DNA of 64,000 bases, taken from the NCBI GenBank assembly GCA_016934955.1, contig JAFGRY010000033.1:1-64000 (forward strand). Reading direction: 5' to 3'. A model generated the notes under the pieces. That model made no database searches and was not told the origin of the DNA. It saw only the letters and a list, made by a program, of their open reading frames with translations. This document shows positions 6,336 to 14,941 of this stretch, piece after piece. Origin of the DNA: a bacterium (GTDB lineage Bacteria > Zhuqueibacterota > QNDG01 > JAGLOF01). Numbering within the stretch: the stretch's first letter is position 1; each line of letters opens with the position of its first letter. The translations under genes were made by a program, and so were the position numbers.

Positions 6336-7163
6336 ATGAAAAAATTGACTGCTTTGCTGCTTGTGTTACTGCCAATTTCCTCCCTGCTCGCCCAGGACAC
6401 CATCACCGGCACCTATTCCTACACATACGGCGACAGTGAGAGTCTTGTCGAGGCCCGTCAGACCTGCAAGGATCTGGCGCTGAGGGAGGCGATCGAATCC
6501 TATTCGGTATTCGTTCAGTCATCCACGGATGTGGAAAACTACCAGCTCAAATCGGACATCATCACCACTATCAGCGGCGGCAACCTGAAAAACGTCACCG
6601 TGATCGACCAGAAAGAAGAAGGGCGGAAAATCACCATGACCGTTTCCGCGGAGGTGGATCCCGAAGAGATCAAAGCGCTGATCGAACAGGCACGGGCCTC
6701 CTTCGGAAAGGCCGCTGAAACAACCGTCGCCGACACCGCTGGAGCCGATGAAGGCGATTCGCCCTTTCTCGAAGCGCTGGAAAAACATAAACTGGATCTT
6801 GGTGACACATCCGGCGGTTCCGTGGATCCCGACAGGCTCCTGGAGCTGTTCCGCACATACAAGCCTTCGGAAAAGAATACATTCCAGTGGCTTGTCTATC
6901 AGTCACTGCTGAAGCGCATGGAGATTGTCAAAGGGCTGCGTACACTGAAGGAACTCGAGACGGGGAACAAACCGGTGCGGGCCCGGGCGCAGATGCGCAG
7001 GGTCGATGCCATGGCCCTGGAGCTGTTTCGCCTGGTCAGGCAGATCCAGAACAGTGAGCTGCAAAAGACCAGGCTCAAAGTGCTGCGCGCGCGCTGGGTG
7101 AGCCAGTGCCGGGAGCTGCTGCAAACAGTGAAAACAAAAAGCGACCACTATTCGCGCCGGTAA
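6336..7163 (+). CDS. Exported protein of unknown function with an LPP20-like N-terminal domain
   Basis: A 275-residue protein with a clear signal peptide (MKKLTALLLVLLPISSLLAQ, cleavage after Ala19 likely). The next 85 residues, from 'GTYSYTYGDSESLVEARQTC' through 'ITMTVSAEVDPEEI', resemble LPP20/FlgO-like domains of exported proteins: an early helix rich in A/E/R and strands ending in a 'V.A.VD...' motif. The second half is helical and basic, without motifs I recognise. A ribosome site AAAGGAG precedes the ATG. The gene converges on the DUF4097 pair with a shared hairpin terminator between them. Confidence 0.7.
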   Translation: MKKLTALLLVLLPISSLLAQDTITGTYSYTYGDSESLVEARQTCKDLALREAIESYSVFVQSSTDVENYQLKSDIITTISGGNLKNVTVIDQKEEGRKITMTVSAEVDPEEIKALIEQARASFGKAAETTVADTAGADEGDSPFLEALEKHKLDLGDTSGGSVDPDRLLELFRTYKPSEKNTFQWLVYQSLLKRMEIVKGLRTLKELETGNKPVRARAQMRRVDAMALELFRLVRQIQNSELQKTRLKVLRARWVSQCRELLQTVKTKSDHYSRR

Positions 7164-7216
7164 CCGTTCCGGCCTCGTGGACGGCGCTCCCCGTTTCGGA
7201 AGGAGCATCAAACAAA

Positions 7217-7248
7217 AAGGCGCCCGCGGCTTCAGCCGCGGGCGCCTT
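7217..7248. terminator. Bidirectional hairpin terminator between convergent genes
   Basis: A perfect 14-bp stem of mostly G and C (AAGGCGCCCGCGGC with its complement) around loop TTCA. It is preceded by an A run and followed by TTTA, so it can serve both the gene ending at 7163 and the one ending at 7269. The T tract is short. Confidence 0.75.
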
Positions 7249-7268
7249 TACGTCTATGCCGCAGTGTG

Positions 7269-8186
7269 TTACTTTTTCAGGACGGCCTTGCCGGTCCCGG
7301 TCGAGATGAAAAACCGCCGTTTCTCATTTCCGGTCGAATAGGTTTTTTCCAGCGTTCTATCCTTCTTCGTCCCGTAGATATTCTCGGTCTGGAAATCAAC
7401 CGGAGCGACAATCCTGCCCGCACGCTCATTGCATTTCATTGTCAGGGATCCGTCAAGGGGCACGCCTTTCAGGTCGACGAGTGCGGCGCCGAGACCGGTA
7501 TTCACGTGAAGCTCGAACTCGTCACCCTTCGGTTCGATGACGCTGACATCAGCGAGGCCCGAATTGAAATTGCCCTCGAACAGAATGGTGACATTCTCGG
7601 CCTTCACCGATCCTGTCCCGCTGTTGGCCTGAATCTCGCCTTCCGTGTTTTCAATGGTGACCCGTCCGGTGCCGGTGTTGCAGTTGAATTCACCTTCACA
7701 TCCGACAATGATGACATTGTTCGTACCGGTATTCAGATCGTACTCGCCTTTGGCGTCGGTGACCGTGATGCGCCCGGTTCCGGTATTCCCTTCGAACTCG
7801 ATGTCGCAGCCGCTGATCTCTATATTGCCGACACCGGTGTTGAAATCGATTTCGATCCCGTCCGGCACGCGGATCGTCCAGCTGACACTGCCATCCCTGT
7901 CTTCGTCGTAATCGTTGTCGTACTTCTCTTTCAGCGAGAGCCGTTTGCCCCGGGCGCTGAATTCGGGAGTAAAGTACTTGTCGTCAAAACTGTAATCGAC
8001 AACGACATGGACATCACTGTCACCGCTTTTGACGATCTCCACACTGCCGAGCGCGAATTCACATGTGATAGCGGAGATGCCGGAAAACTTTTTGTCCACT
8101 TTCTTGTCGATGCCCGCATACAGTGAGCAGGTAAGCACGGCAAAGAGCAGTCCGACTGCCGGCAGATATGATTTTCTCATGGTCAT
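7269..8186 (-). CDS. Exported DUF4097-type beta-helix protein with NTGTG repeats
   Basis: A 305-residue protein with a signal peptide (to about residue 24), followed by a DUF4097-like right-handed beta solenoid. The repeat unit is roughly 18-20 residues long with variants of NTGTG: 'NTGVGNIEI', 'NTGTGRITV', 'NTGTNNVII', 'NTGTGRVTI', 'NSGTGSVKA', 'NTGLGAALV'. Proteins of this family are exported and often form small operons, but their role is not defined. The ATG at 8186 has AAGGAG six bases upstream. It follows a paralogue by 24 bases, so the two form an operon; in the paralogue the turn word is ASGD instead of NTGT. Confidence 0.82.
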   Translation of the reverse strand: MTMRKSYLPAVGLLFAVLTCSLYAGIDKKVDKKFSGISAITCEFALGSVEIVKSGDSDVHVVVDYSFDDKYFTPEFSARGKRLSLKEKYDNDYDEDRDGSVSWTIRVPDGIEIDFNTGVGNIEISGCDIEFEGNTGTGRITVTDAKGEYDLNTGTNNVIIVGCEGEFNCNTGTGRVTIENTEGEIQANSGTGSVKAENVTILFEGNFNSGLADVSVIEPKGDEFELHVNTGLGAALVDLKGVPLDGSLTMKCNERAGRIVAPVDFQTENIYGTKKDRTLEKTYSTGNEKRRFFISTGTGKAVLKK

Positions 8187-8210
8187 GGTATTCTCCTTCC
8201 TATCCCGATC

Positions 8211-9173
8211 CTATTGACGCAGTTCGGCTTTTCCCGAGGCGGTGCGGATATGCACTACCGGTGAATCACCTGAACGGCTGAATGATTTTTTCAGGTACGT
8301 GTCTCCCCCCTTTTCATACTCTTCCTCATTATCGAAGGCAAAGGGAGAAATAATATGTCCGGACCGTTTTTTCGCTTTCATCTCAAAAAAGCCCTTCACC
8401 TCGTTGCCGTTGTAATCGAGCATGGCATCACCGGACGCGGTCGAGACGGTCACATCGAAGCGGGCGGTTTCCGCGAGGACCACACTCACATCGCCTGAAG
8501 CAGCGCTGAATTCGCTCGCCGCGGCAAGCGTCACATTCCTAACATCGACATCACCGCTCGCGCAGGAGACCGAGAACACGCCCCTGGCATCGCGGATGTC
8601 GATATCGCCGGAAGCACAGCTGACATTCACCATCCCGTCAAGATTGTCACCCTCCACCTCACCGCTGGCGGTGCTGACATCGATATCGCCTTTGATATGG
8701 TCAAGCGTGATATCGCCGCTGGCAACACTGATTTCCACATCGCCCTGGATGTCAGTCAGTTCGACATCTCCGGAAGCGGTCTTCGCATCAAATGACGCCC
8801 GCAGGCCCGTGACGGCAATGTCACCCGACGCGGCTTCAAACTCTATCTCCGTCTCCGGGGGCACGAGCAGGTTCCAGGTCACGCTTCCGTTCGAGCGTTG
8901 TCCACGCCACTCTTCCTTCAGCCTCAATGTAGACCCCTGCTCCCTGATCACGGGTGTGAACGCTTCCTTGGGCGTGACATCATAGACTACTTCGACGGTT
9001 ACGGTTGAGCCGCTTCGGGTGGTCACGACCACGTCGCCGCTTACCGCTTCAATTTTCACCTTGTCCTTGCCGGTGAATTCTTTTTTCAGTTTCTCGGGAG
9101 TACCGCTCCATACGACTCCGGCGGCAAGCAGCGCCAGGACAGCGGCTGCTGGTACGGTGCTTCTGATTTTCAT
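8211..9173 (-). CDS. Exported DUF4097-type beta-helix protein with ASGD repeats
   Basis: A 320-residue paralogue of the downstream gene. After a signal peptide (residues 1-23) comes the shared 'TVEVVYDVTPKEAFTP...LRLKEEW' segment and then about eight ladder repeats carrying ASGD/ASGE ('AASGDIAV', 'TASGDVEL', 'VASGDITL', 'TASGEVEG', 'CASGDIDI', 'CASGDVDV', 'AASGDVSV'). The C-terminal part 'RSGHIISPF...KSFSRSG...IRTASGKAELRQ' parallels 'RAGRIVAP...KTYSTGN...ISTGTGKAVLKK' in the neighbour, so they arose by tandem duplication. Likely periplasmic or surface-exposed. Ribosome site AAGGAGG precedes the ATG. Confidence 0.83.
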   Translation of the reverse strand: MKIRSTVPAAAVLALLAAGVVWSGTPEKLKKEFTGKDKVKIEAVSGDVVVTTRSGSTVTVEVVYDVTPKEAFTPVIREQGSTLRLKEEWRGQRSNGSVTWNLLVPPETEIEFEAASGDIAVTGLRASFDAKTASGDVELTDIQGDVEISVASGDITLDHIKGDIDVSTASGEVEGDNLDGMVNVSCASGDIDIRDARGVFSVSCASGDVDVRNVTLAAASEFSAASGDVSVVLAETARFDVTVSTASGDAMLDYNGNEVKGFFEMKAKKRSGHIISPFAFDNEEEYEKGGDTYLKKSFSRSGDSPVVHIRTASGKAELRQ

Positions 9174-9375
9174 AGTGATCCTCCTTTGTATGTTCGCCGA
9201 TCAATTGGGTGCTTCACATTTCGAACTCGCATAAATATACGGAAGAACACGCTGAAAAGTCGTTCTGAATGGCAATGCCGTACCGTTTTGCGGGACGATA
9301 TTATCATTCCGAACGTCACCCGGTCGAGTCACCGGGATGCGAAGCTGTCGGGGGGATCCATCCGCAGACCCCGGA

Positions 9376-12075
9376 TCAGGCATGCTTTTTACGAAAGGCT
9401 GAGGGGGTGGTTCCGGCAAATTTTCTGAAGGCGGTATTGAACACGGACTTGGAATAGAACCCGCATTCATACATGATATCGAGGATTGACCTCTCCCGAT
9501 GCGCGGGATCAGAGAGCTTGCTCATGGCCTCCCGGATCCTGAACCTGTTGATGTAGTCATTGAAGCTCACCCCGAACTGCTCGTTGATAATGCGGGAGAG
9601 ATGATTGGGATGGATCTTCAGTGATTTGGCAAGTGTTTTGAGGCTGAGATCGGGATCGAGAAAGAGCCTGTCTTCCTCCATGTATATTTTGAGGCGTTCG
9701 GTTGTGAAGGATACGCGCTCAGGGTCTACAGGCGTCGTGCGATACTTTTCAGCCGGCTGCGATTTCGGGCCCCGCTTCTTTCCTGCTAACAGCACCCAGA
9801 GGGCAGCGCCCGCCGCAATGAAAATCACGCCGATGACCGCAGCGCTACTGCCTGACGTGCCGGGAGGCAGCAGCACCGTAACGGCGCAGGGACGACCGAT
9901 TACGGCCCTGTCGCTGACGGCGGCCGCGGTGAAGCGGTATTCCCCTGCGGGCAGATCCCGGTATTGAACGATTCGTTGCTCCCCGGGGTTTATATACGAG
10001 CAGACGCTGTCCACTCCCTGCAGAAAATACCGGAAACGGAGTTTTTCCGCACGACCCCAGTCGAAACCGGTCAGTTCCACCAGCAGATGACGGGTTCCCG
10101 GCGGCAGTGTCATGACGGAATCGGGGACCAGAGGACGGCCGTCAGCCATGACAGTGACGATCCGGCAGGGCGGTGCAGCCGCGCCCCGCAGAATGGCGGC
10201 GGTATTGATCTCGCCGATCCCTTCCCGGGTGGCGATATAGAGGAGTGAATCCCGCACAACGGCCGATGGACTGCAGCCGCTGCAGAGATCGTGGGGAAGA
10301 CCGTCTCCCCCGGTGATCCATACCGGATGAAGCCCGGAAGTCCTGCCCGCGGCCACGGCTTCCAGTGAATCCCGCTGCAGGCTGAACAATCCGTTCCGGC
10401 TTCCCAGCCAGAGTGTGCGGCCGCTGCCCGGCACGATACTGTAGATTACATTATCCGGAAGGCCGTCAAGAGTCGAAAAAGTGGCAAATGTTCCATCCCG
10501 CCAGCGCTTGAGCCCGCTGCCCCCTGTGCCGATCCAGAGGAACCCGTCACTGTCGCCGTACAGGGCCTGTACGGTAAACGCCGGTTCTTCGGAGGGAACC
10601 GTCAGTTGCCTGAACTCTTTCCCGGCCAGCCGGTAGAGAGCGGATTCCGTGGCCGCAAAGAGTTCCCGGCCGGTGCCGGCGAGCGCCCGTATCTCTTTGC
10701 CGGCAAGGGACGCCACGCTGCCCCAGGTGCCGCCATCGTAAAAATAGAGCCCGTCCGCGGCCGCTATCCAGACCGTGTCGGAGGCGGTGTTTTGCCGGAA
10801 CCCCCGGATCCCGATGCCCGCGAGGGCGCTGATTTCCCGGGAACCCGTGCCGTCGATCCAGGCCGCCCCCCCGTTTTCATCCCCTGCCCAGAGACGGCCG
10901 AGGCTGTCCCGCAGCAGTGCCCGCACCCTGTTCCCCGGCAGTCCGGATTCGGCGGTATAGCGTCCGGTGACCGCTCCCCGCCGCAGGCGGAACAGGCCAT
11001 CCTCTTCGCTGCCCGCCCACAAAGTCTCGTCATCATCGGCAATGAGAGCCGTGGCGCGCCTGCTGCCGAAGGCCGGAAGCGTGACCACATCACCCCGGCG
11101 AATACCTGCCAGTCCCTGCTCCCCGGTGCCCGCGAAGAACATGTCGCCGGCGCGGCAGAGACAGGTGATATGATTATCGGGCACGACTGCCGGTGCGTCG
11201 AATACACCGTCACTGTACAGCTGCAGACCGTCCGCCATGGTGCCGACCCAGAGGGCACCGTTTTCAGCGGCGAGAAGGGCGGATACCGGGGTATAACTGA
11301 CACCGGGATGCAGCGTCGCCCTTGCTCCGGTGATGTCAACGGAATAGAGCCCCTGCATTGTGCCGATCCAGACACTGCCCGAGGCGTCACTGGCGAGTGA
11401 GAGCACCGACGTGTTGCCCAGGCCTTCGTCCCTGCCCAGCCGCTGAACCAGATCGGTGTTCACGACCGCCGCTCCGCCCCGAAGCGTTCCGGCCCAGACA
11501 CGGCCGGCACCGTCAAGGCAGAGACTGGTAACGATATTGTCGGGGAGGCCGTCATCGACGCTGTACCTGCGGATACCCGATTCAGCGAGGCGGTACAGGC
11601 CGAATTCCGTTCCAGCCCAGAGTGATCCGTCTCCGTCTGCCACCAGAGACCGCACATGGGCGGCCGCCAGATAGGGAGCCTGCCGGTGATGGGTGAACGA
11701 ACCGTTCCGGAAACTGTAGAGCCCCCCGCCCGCGGTGCCGATCCATAGTGTTCCGGCCCTGTCCTGAAACAGGGACAGCACCTTGTCGCTCTTCAGCACC
11801 GGGGTGTTCCAGATACTGAAAACGGTCATTGTGTAACCGTCCCATCGTACCAGCCCTGCATTTGTTCCTATCCAGACATACCGGTCATCGGTCTGTATCA
11901 GGGCGTTGACGGTGTTGTGGGGAAGGCCGCTGCTCTCCGACCAGAGGCGCACCTGAAAGCGCGGTTCCGTCCCGGCGAGGAGCGGTCCCGGCTGGGAGGT
12001 AATCCAAAACAGTGCGGCCAGAATATGAATAACGGCTGACGCTGGTACCCGGAGAGCGCGACAGACTGCAAGCAT
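9376..12075 (-). CDS. Membrane-spanning one-component regulator: propeller sensor, Y_Y_Y domain, AraC output
   Basis: I start at the ATG at 12075 (899 residues) because a consensus-like promoter (12149-12177) lies inside the longer frame that opens at 12183, and AGGA sits eight bases upstream. After a signal segment come about 14 two-component-regulator propeller repeats ('VWIGTNAGLVRWDG', 'LWIGTAGGGLYSF', 'VWAGTLRGG'), filling roughly residues 40-600. A Y_Y_Y-like domain follows, then one membrane helix near residues 740-760. An AraC-type double helix-turn-helix is at the C-terminus ('LSLKTLAKSLKIHPNHLSRIINEQFG', 'SILDIMYECGFYSKSVFNTAFRK'). There is no histidine kinase or receiver domain. 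This is the SusR layout, in which a periplasmic ligand directly controls DNA binding. The divergent peptidase gene is the obvious candidate target. Confidence 0.88.
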   Translation of the reverse strand: MLAVCRALRVPASAVIHILAALFWITSQPGPLLAGTEPRFQVRLWSESSGLPHNTVNALIQTDDRYVWIGTNAGLVRWDGYTMTVFSIWNTPVLKSDKVLSLFQDRAGTLWIGTAGGGLYSFRNGSFTHHRQAPYLAAAHVRSLVADGDGSLWAGTEFGLYRLAESGIRRYSVDDGLPDNIVTSLCLDGAGRVWAGTLRGGAAVVNTDLVQRLGRDEGLGNTSVLSLASDASGSVWIGTMQGLYSVDITGARATLHPGVSYTPVSALLAAENGALWVGTMADGLQLYSDGVFDAPAVVPDNHITCLCRAGDMFFAGTGEQGLAGIRRGDVVTLPAFGSRRATALIADDDETLWAGSEEDGLFRLRRGAVTGRYTAESGLPGNRVRALLRDSLGRLWAGDENGGAAWIDGTGSREISALAGIGIRGFRQNTASDTVWIAAADGLYFYDGGTWGSVASLAGKEIRALAGTGRELFAATESALYRLAGKEFRQLTVPSEEPAFTVQALYGDSDGFLWIGTGGSGLKRWRDGTFATFSTLDGLPDNVIYSIVPGSGRTLWLGSRNGLFSLQRDSLEAVAAGRTSGLHPVWITGGDGLPHDLCSGCSPSAVVRDSLLYIATREGIGEINTAAILRGAAAPPCRIVTVMADGRPLVPDSVMTLPPGTRHLLVELTGFDWGRAEKLRFRYFLQGVDSVCSYINPGEQRIVQYRDLPAGEYRFTAAAVSDRAVIGRPCAVTVLLPPGTSGSSAAVIGVIFIAAGAALWVLLAGKKRGPKSQPAEKYRTTPVDPERVSFTTERLKIYMEEDRLFLDPDLSLKTLAKSLKIHPNHLSRIINEQFGVSFNDYINRFRIREAMSKLSDPAHRERSILDIMYECGFYSKSVFNTAFRKFAGTTPSAFRKKHA

Positions 12076-12148
12076 GGCGATTGTCCTGTTATGACAACGA
12101 GGCGAATATCCGGTCCGACGGCGATGATTGTAAGCCTGCGGTACCATA

Positions 12149-12177
12149 AACATAGAGAATATATCCAAAAATGTCAA
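12149..12177 (-). promoter_or_regulatory. Promoter of the SusR-like regulator gene
   Basis: Minus strand: TTGACA (12172-12177), 17-base spacer, TATGTT (12149-12154). Transcription would start near 12142, downstream of the alternative ATG at 12183, which is why the start at 12075 is preferred. Confidence 0.6.
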
Positions 12178-12190
12178 CACCATTCATCGT

Positions 12191-12225
12191 TCCCCGGGGT
12201 AGCCGGGCGGGGCTGTACCCGGGGA
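12191..12225. repeat. GC-rich inverted repeat in the divergent regulatory gap
   Basis: Arms at 12191-12201 and 12216-12225 (CCCCGGGGTA against TACCCGGGG, one base bulged) lie between the divergent promoters of the regulator and the peptidase fusion. It could be an operator for the AraC-type regulator or just a hairpin; the sequence alone does not decide. Confidence 0.35.
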
Positions 12226-12309
12226 GGAAACGATGCCCTTTAAGACCGCGGGTAACCATCTTCCTCTCCGCTTTTGTACGGCTCCGGCCATTCACCGGTT
12301 GCATTGTTA

Positions 12310-12339
12310 TTGATAATTACGTATGTTAATTGCTGTAAT
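12310..12339 (+). promoter_or_regulatory. Candidate promoter of the M28-M19 peptidase gene
   Basis: TTGATA (12310-12315), 18-base spacer, TGTAAT (12334-12339), in an AT-rich island immediately upstream of the ribosome site at 12349-12354. The implied leader is very short, about 18 bases. Confidence 0.4.
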
Positions 12340-12363
12340 TTGACAAAAGAAAGGATGGTTTCC

Positions 12364-14880
12364 ATGCGTTCCAGAACCCGCGCCGCCGCCGCGGCCCTGC
12401 TTTGCGCCTGCTCCCTCCTCACTGCCCAGACCCGTCCCGACGGGGCCCGCGCCCTTAGCCATGTCGCATTCCTCGCCTCCGATGAAAACGGAGGCAGAAA
12501 ATCGGGCACCGACGGTTACCTCGCCGCCGCCCGTTACGTTGCTGAACAGATGCGCTCCTTCGGCCTCAAACCCGGTGTCGGCGACAGCTCCTATTTTCAG
12601 ACCGTCCCGCTTCCAAACTGGACCAGCTTCACCGCGCCGGCCCGGCTGGAGATTACCGCGCCTGTGTCGCTTTCCTACATCCCCGGACAGGACCGGGACT
12701 TTCTTCCCCTGGCCGGTACCGGCTCCGGGATCGTGCAAGGGCAGGCGGTCTTCGCCGGATTCGGTCTTGTCTCCGACAGCTGCGGCTGGAACGACTATGC
12801 CGGACTGGACGCCGCCGGCAAGATCGTCATCGTCGTCCCCGACGCCCCCGACAGCCTTACCTGCCTCACGCCCGCTGAACGGTCCGTAGAGGCAAAGATA
12901 CAGAACGCGGTCAGGGCCGGCGCCTCCGGCATGCTGTTTATCCAGACAACCAGACGCCTGTCCTGGGGCAGGGGACGGAGCGGGGGACACAGCTTTCAGC
13001 CGCCCCCGGGATTCATCATCATGTCCGCATCCCGGCAGGTGTGCGATGACATCTTCTACGAGGCGGGGCAAAGCTGGCGCTGGCTGGTGAGCCGCACCCT
13101 GAGAGAGCTCACATCCCACACCTGCGACCTGCCGGTCACCCTGGAAATGGAAGCCCATTTTCAACAGTCCGATAGCGAGGCCCCCAATGTGATCGGCGTG
13201 CTGCCCGGACGGGACAAACGGCTCAAGCATGAATACATCATCGTCGGGGGACACCTGGACCATCTCGGCACCGGCATGCGGGGGGAGATCTATCACGGCG
13301 CCGATGACAATGCCGGATCTGCCGGAATCATGCTTGAGATCGCCCGCGTTCTTCAGTCCGACCGCTTCAGACCCCGGCGAACCGTGGTCTTTGCCTCCTG
13401 GGCGGGGGAAGAGATCGGGCTGCGCGGGTCCAGATACTATGCCGAACACCCGCTGTTCCCCCTGGAAAAGACCGCTGTGTATCTCAACATCGATATGGTC
13501 GGCAGCGGGGACATGGATCTGACAACCGGCGGCATCTGGGAGTTTTCGCAGCTCTTCGACATCGTGCGCAGGGATATGCCCGACGAGCTGAAATCGAATA
13601 TCAGATACCGGCTCGATTACGGAGGTTCAGATCACGCGGCGTTTCTGCGAAAGCGGGTAAAATCGCTGAGCCTGCGCACCGGCGATCCCCTGAACGGGCG
13701 TCTGGACGATGAGCACCCCGAGTATCACCGGCCCGGTGACAATCTCAAGATCATGTCCGCCGCTATTCTTGAGCACGCCGCGGTCTATTATCTGCACATA
13801 ATCCGGGGCTTTGCGGACACCGATGAGAACCTCATGGATCCGGCTCTCCTCACGGAACACATCCACAAGAACGCCTTCGTGGCCGATCTGCACTGCGACA
13901 CCATCGGACGACTGCTCGCCGGTGACGATCTCGCGGCAGACAACGACCATGGACATATCGACATTCCCAAGCTTGACCGGGGAGCAGTCGATCTGCAGGT
14001 ATTCGCATGCTACGTGGGACCGCCGCACAATGAGACGGAGAGGCTGAACGCGGCCGTGACGGCATTCAGGCAGATCGACGCCGTGCATGAGCTGGTCGAC
14101 GGCAATCCCGACAGGATGCTTCTTATTGAAAAGAGCGCTGATCTGGAAAAACTGAGGGGTGTGCGCAAGACCGGCGCCCTGATCGGCATCGAGGGCGGAT
14201 ACGCCATCGAGAACGATCTGCGCCTGCTCAGGTCGTTCTACCGCAGCGGTGTCCGTCTTATGACCCTGACACACTGGACCCGCACCGACTGGGCCGACGC
14301 GTCGGGTGACGAAGAACCGCTGTTCAACGGGCTGACGGATTTTGGAGAATCAGTGGTCAGGGAAATGAACCGCCTGGGAATGATCGTCGATGTCTCACAT
14401 GCCCATGATTCGACTTTCTGGGATGTGCTGCGGGTGAGCAAAGCGCCAGTTGTCGCCTCCCACTCATGCTGCCGCGCCCTCTCTGAACATCACCGCAACC
14501 TCAGCGATGAGATGCTGAAGGCGCTGGCGGACAACGGCGGCGTGATCGGTATCAATTTCTGTCTTCCGTTCCTCGACAGCCGGATCAGCGCCGATCCCTC
14601 GCTGGTGGTCGATGTCGCGACAGTCGCCGATCACATCGAGCATGTCATCAGCGTGACCGGCAGTTCCCGCCACGTCGCCCTCGGGTCGGACTACGACGGC
14701 ATCAGCGAGGCGCCCGCCGGTCTCGAAGATATCGGCAGGATCCAGGCTGTCACCGACGAACTGTACCGGCGGGGAATGGATCCGTCCGACATTCGCAATA
14801 TTCTCGGTGCCAATGTTCTGCGCGTATTCTCCGAAGTCGAGAGGGTTTCCAGTTCCCTGAGAACCAAAACAGATACCTGA
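12364..14880 (+). CDS. Exported fusion of an M28 aminopeptidase and an M19 dipeptidase
   Basis: 838 residues from the ATG at 12364 (GAAAGG nine bases upstream; ATG 12355 touches the ribosome site). A signal peptide ends near residue 20. Residues 30-490 are an M28 zinc peptidase with an inserted PA-like region. Co-catalytic zinc ligands are visible in 'GGHLDHLG' (His near 295), 'HGADDNAGS', 'WAGEEIGLRGS', 'LNIDMVG' and 'GSDHAAF'. Residues about 500-838 are an M19 renal-dipeptidase-like domain: 'VADLHCDT' (HxD), 'IGIEGGYA', 'IVDVSHAHD', 'VASHSCCRALSEHHRN', 'LGSDYDGI'. Both domains keep their metal residues, so one periplasmic protein could trim N-terminal residues and then split dipeptides. The divergent SusR-like regulator may control it. 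Confidence 0.9.
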   Translation: MRSRTRAAAAALLCACSLLTAQTRPDGARALSHVAFLASDENGGRKSGTDGYLAAARYVAEQMRSFGLKPGVGDSSYFQTVPLPNWTSFTAPARLEITAPVSLSYIPGQDRDFLPLAGTGSGIVQGQAVFAGFGLVSDSCGWNDYAGLDAAGKIVIVVPDAPDSLTCLTPAERSVEAKIQNAVRAGASGMLFIQTTRRLSWGRGRSGGHSFQPPPGFIIMSASRQVCDDIFYEAGQSWRWLVSRTLRELTSHTCDLPVTLEMEAHFQQSDSEAPNVIGVLPGRDKRLKHEYIIVGGHLDHLGTGMRGEIYHGADDNAGSAGIMLEIARVLQSDRFRPRRTVVFASWAGEEIGLRGSRYYAEHPLFPLEKTAVYLNIDMVGSGDMDLTTGGIWEFSQLFDIVRRDMPDELKSNIRYRLDYGGSDHAAFLRKRVKSLSLRTGDPLNGRLDDEHPEYHRPGDNLKIMSAAILEHAAVYYLHIIRGFADTDENLMDPALLTEHIHKNAFVADLHCDTIGRLLAGDDLAADNDHGHIDIPKLDRGAVDLQVFACYVGPPHNETERLNAAVTAFRQIDAVHELVDGNPDRMLLIEKSADLEKLRGVRKTGALIGIEGGYAIENDLRLLRSFYRSGVRLMTLTHWTRTDWADASGDEEPLFNGLTDFGESVVREMNRLGMIVDVSHAHDSTFWDVLRVSKAPVVASHSCCRALSEHHRNLSDEMLKALADNGGVIGINFCLPFLDSRISADPSLVVDVATVADHIEHVISVTGSSRHVALGSDYDGISEAPAGLEDIGRIQAVTDELYRRGMDPSDIRNILGANVLRVFSEVERVSSSLRTKTDT

Positions 14881-14891
14881 CATACGATAAA

Positions 14892-14918
14892 GGGCGGTCC
14901 CGTTACCCGGGACCGCCC
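14892..14918. terminator. Hairpin terminator between convergent genes
   Basis: Stem GGGCGGTCCCG with its exact complement around a 5-base loop, directly after the peptidase fusion and before the convergent lipoprotein gene. No T tract is present, so termination may be weak or Rho-assisted. Confidence 0.6.
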
Positions 14919-14941
14919 GCCTGCCGTTTAAGGCGACTTCG

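Noticed and set aside
12274-12363. An upstream ATG-like start for the M28-M19 gene that would add 30 residues.
   Set aside because: The added residues have no ribosome site, and the candidate promoter lies inside that stretch; the signal peptide starts properly at 12364.
9964-12500. Several long frames opposite the propeller and AraC gene (for example 10606-11400 plus strand).
   Set aside because: They are antisense shadows caused by high GC at third positions of a clearly real gene with recognisable domains.
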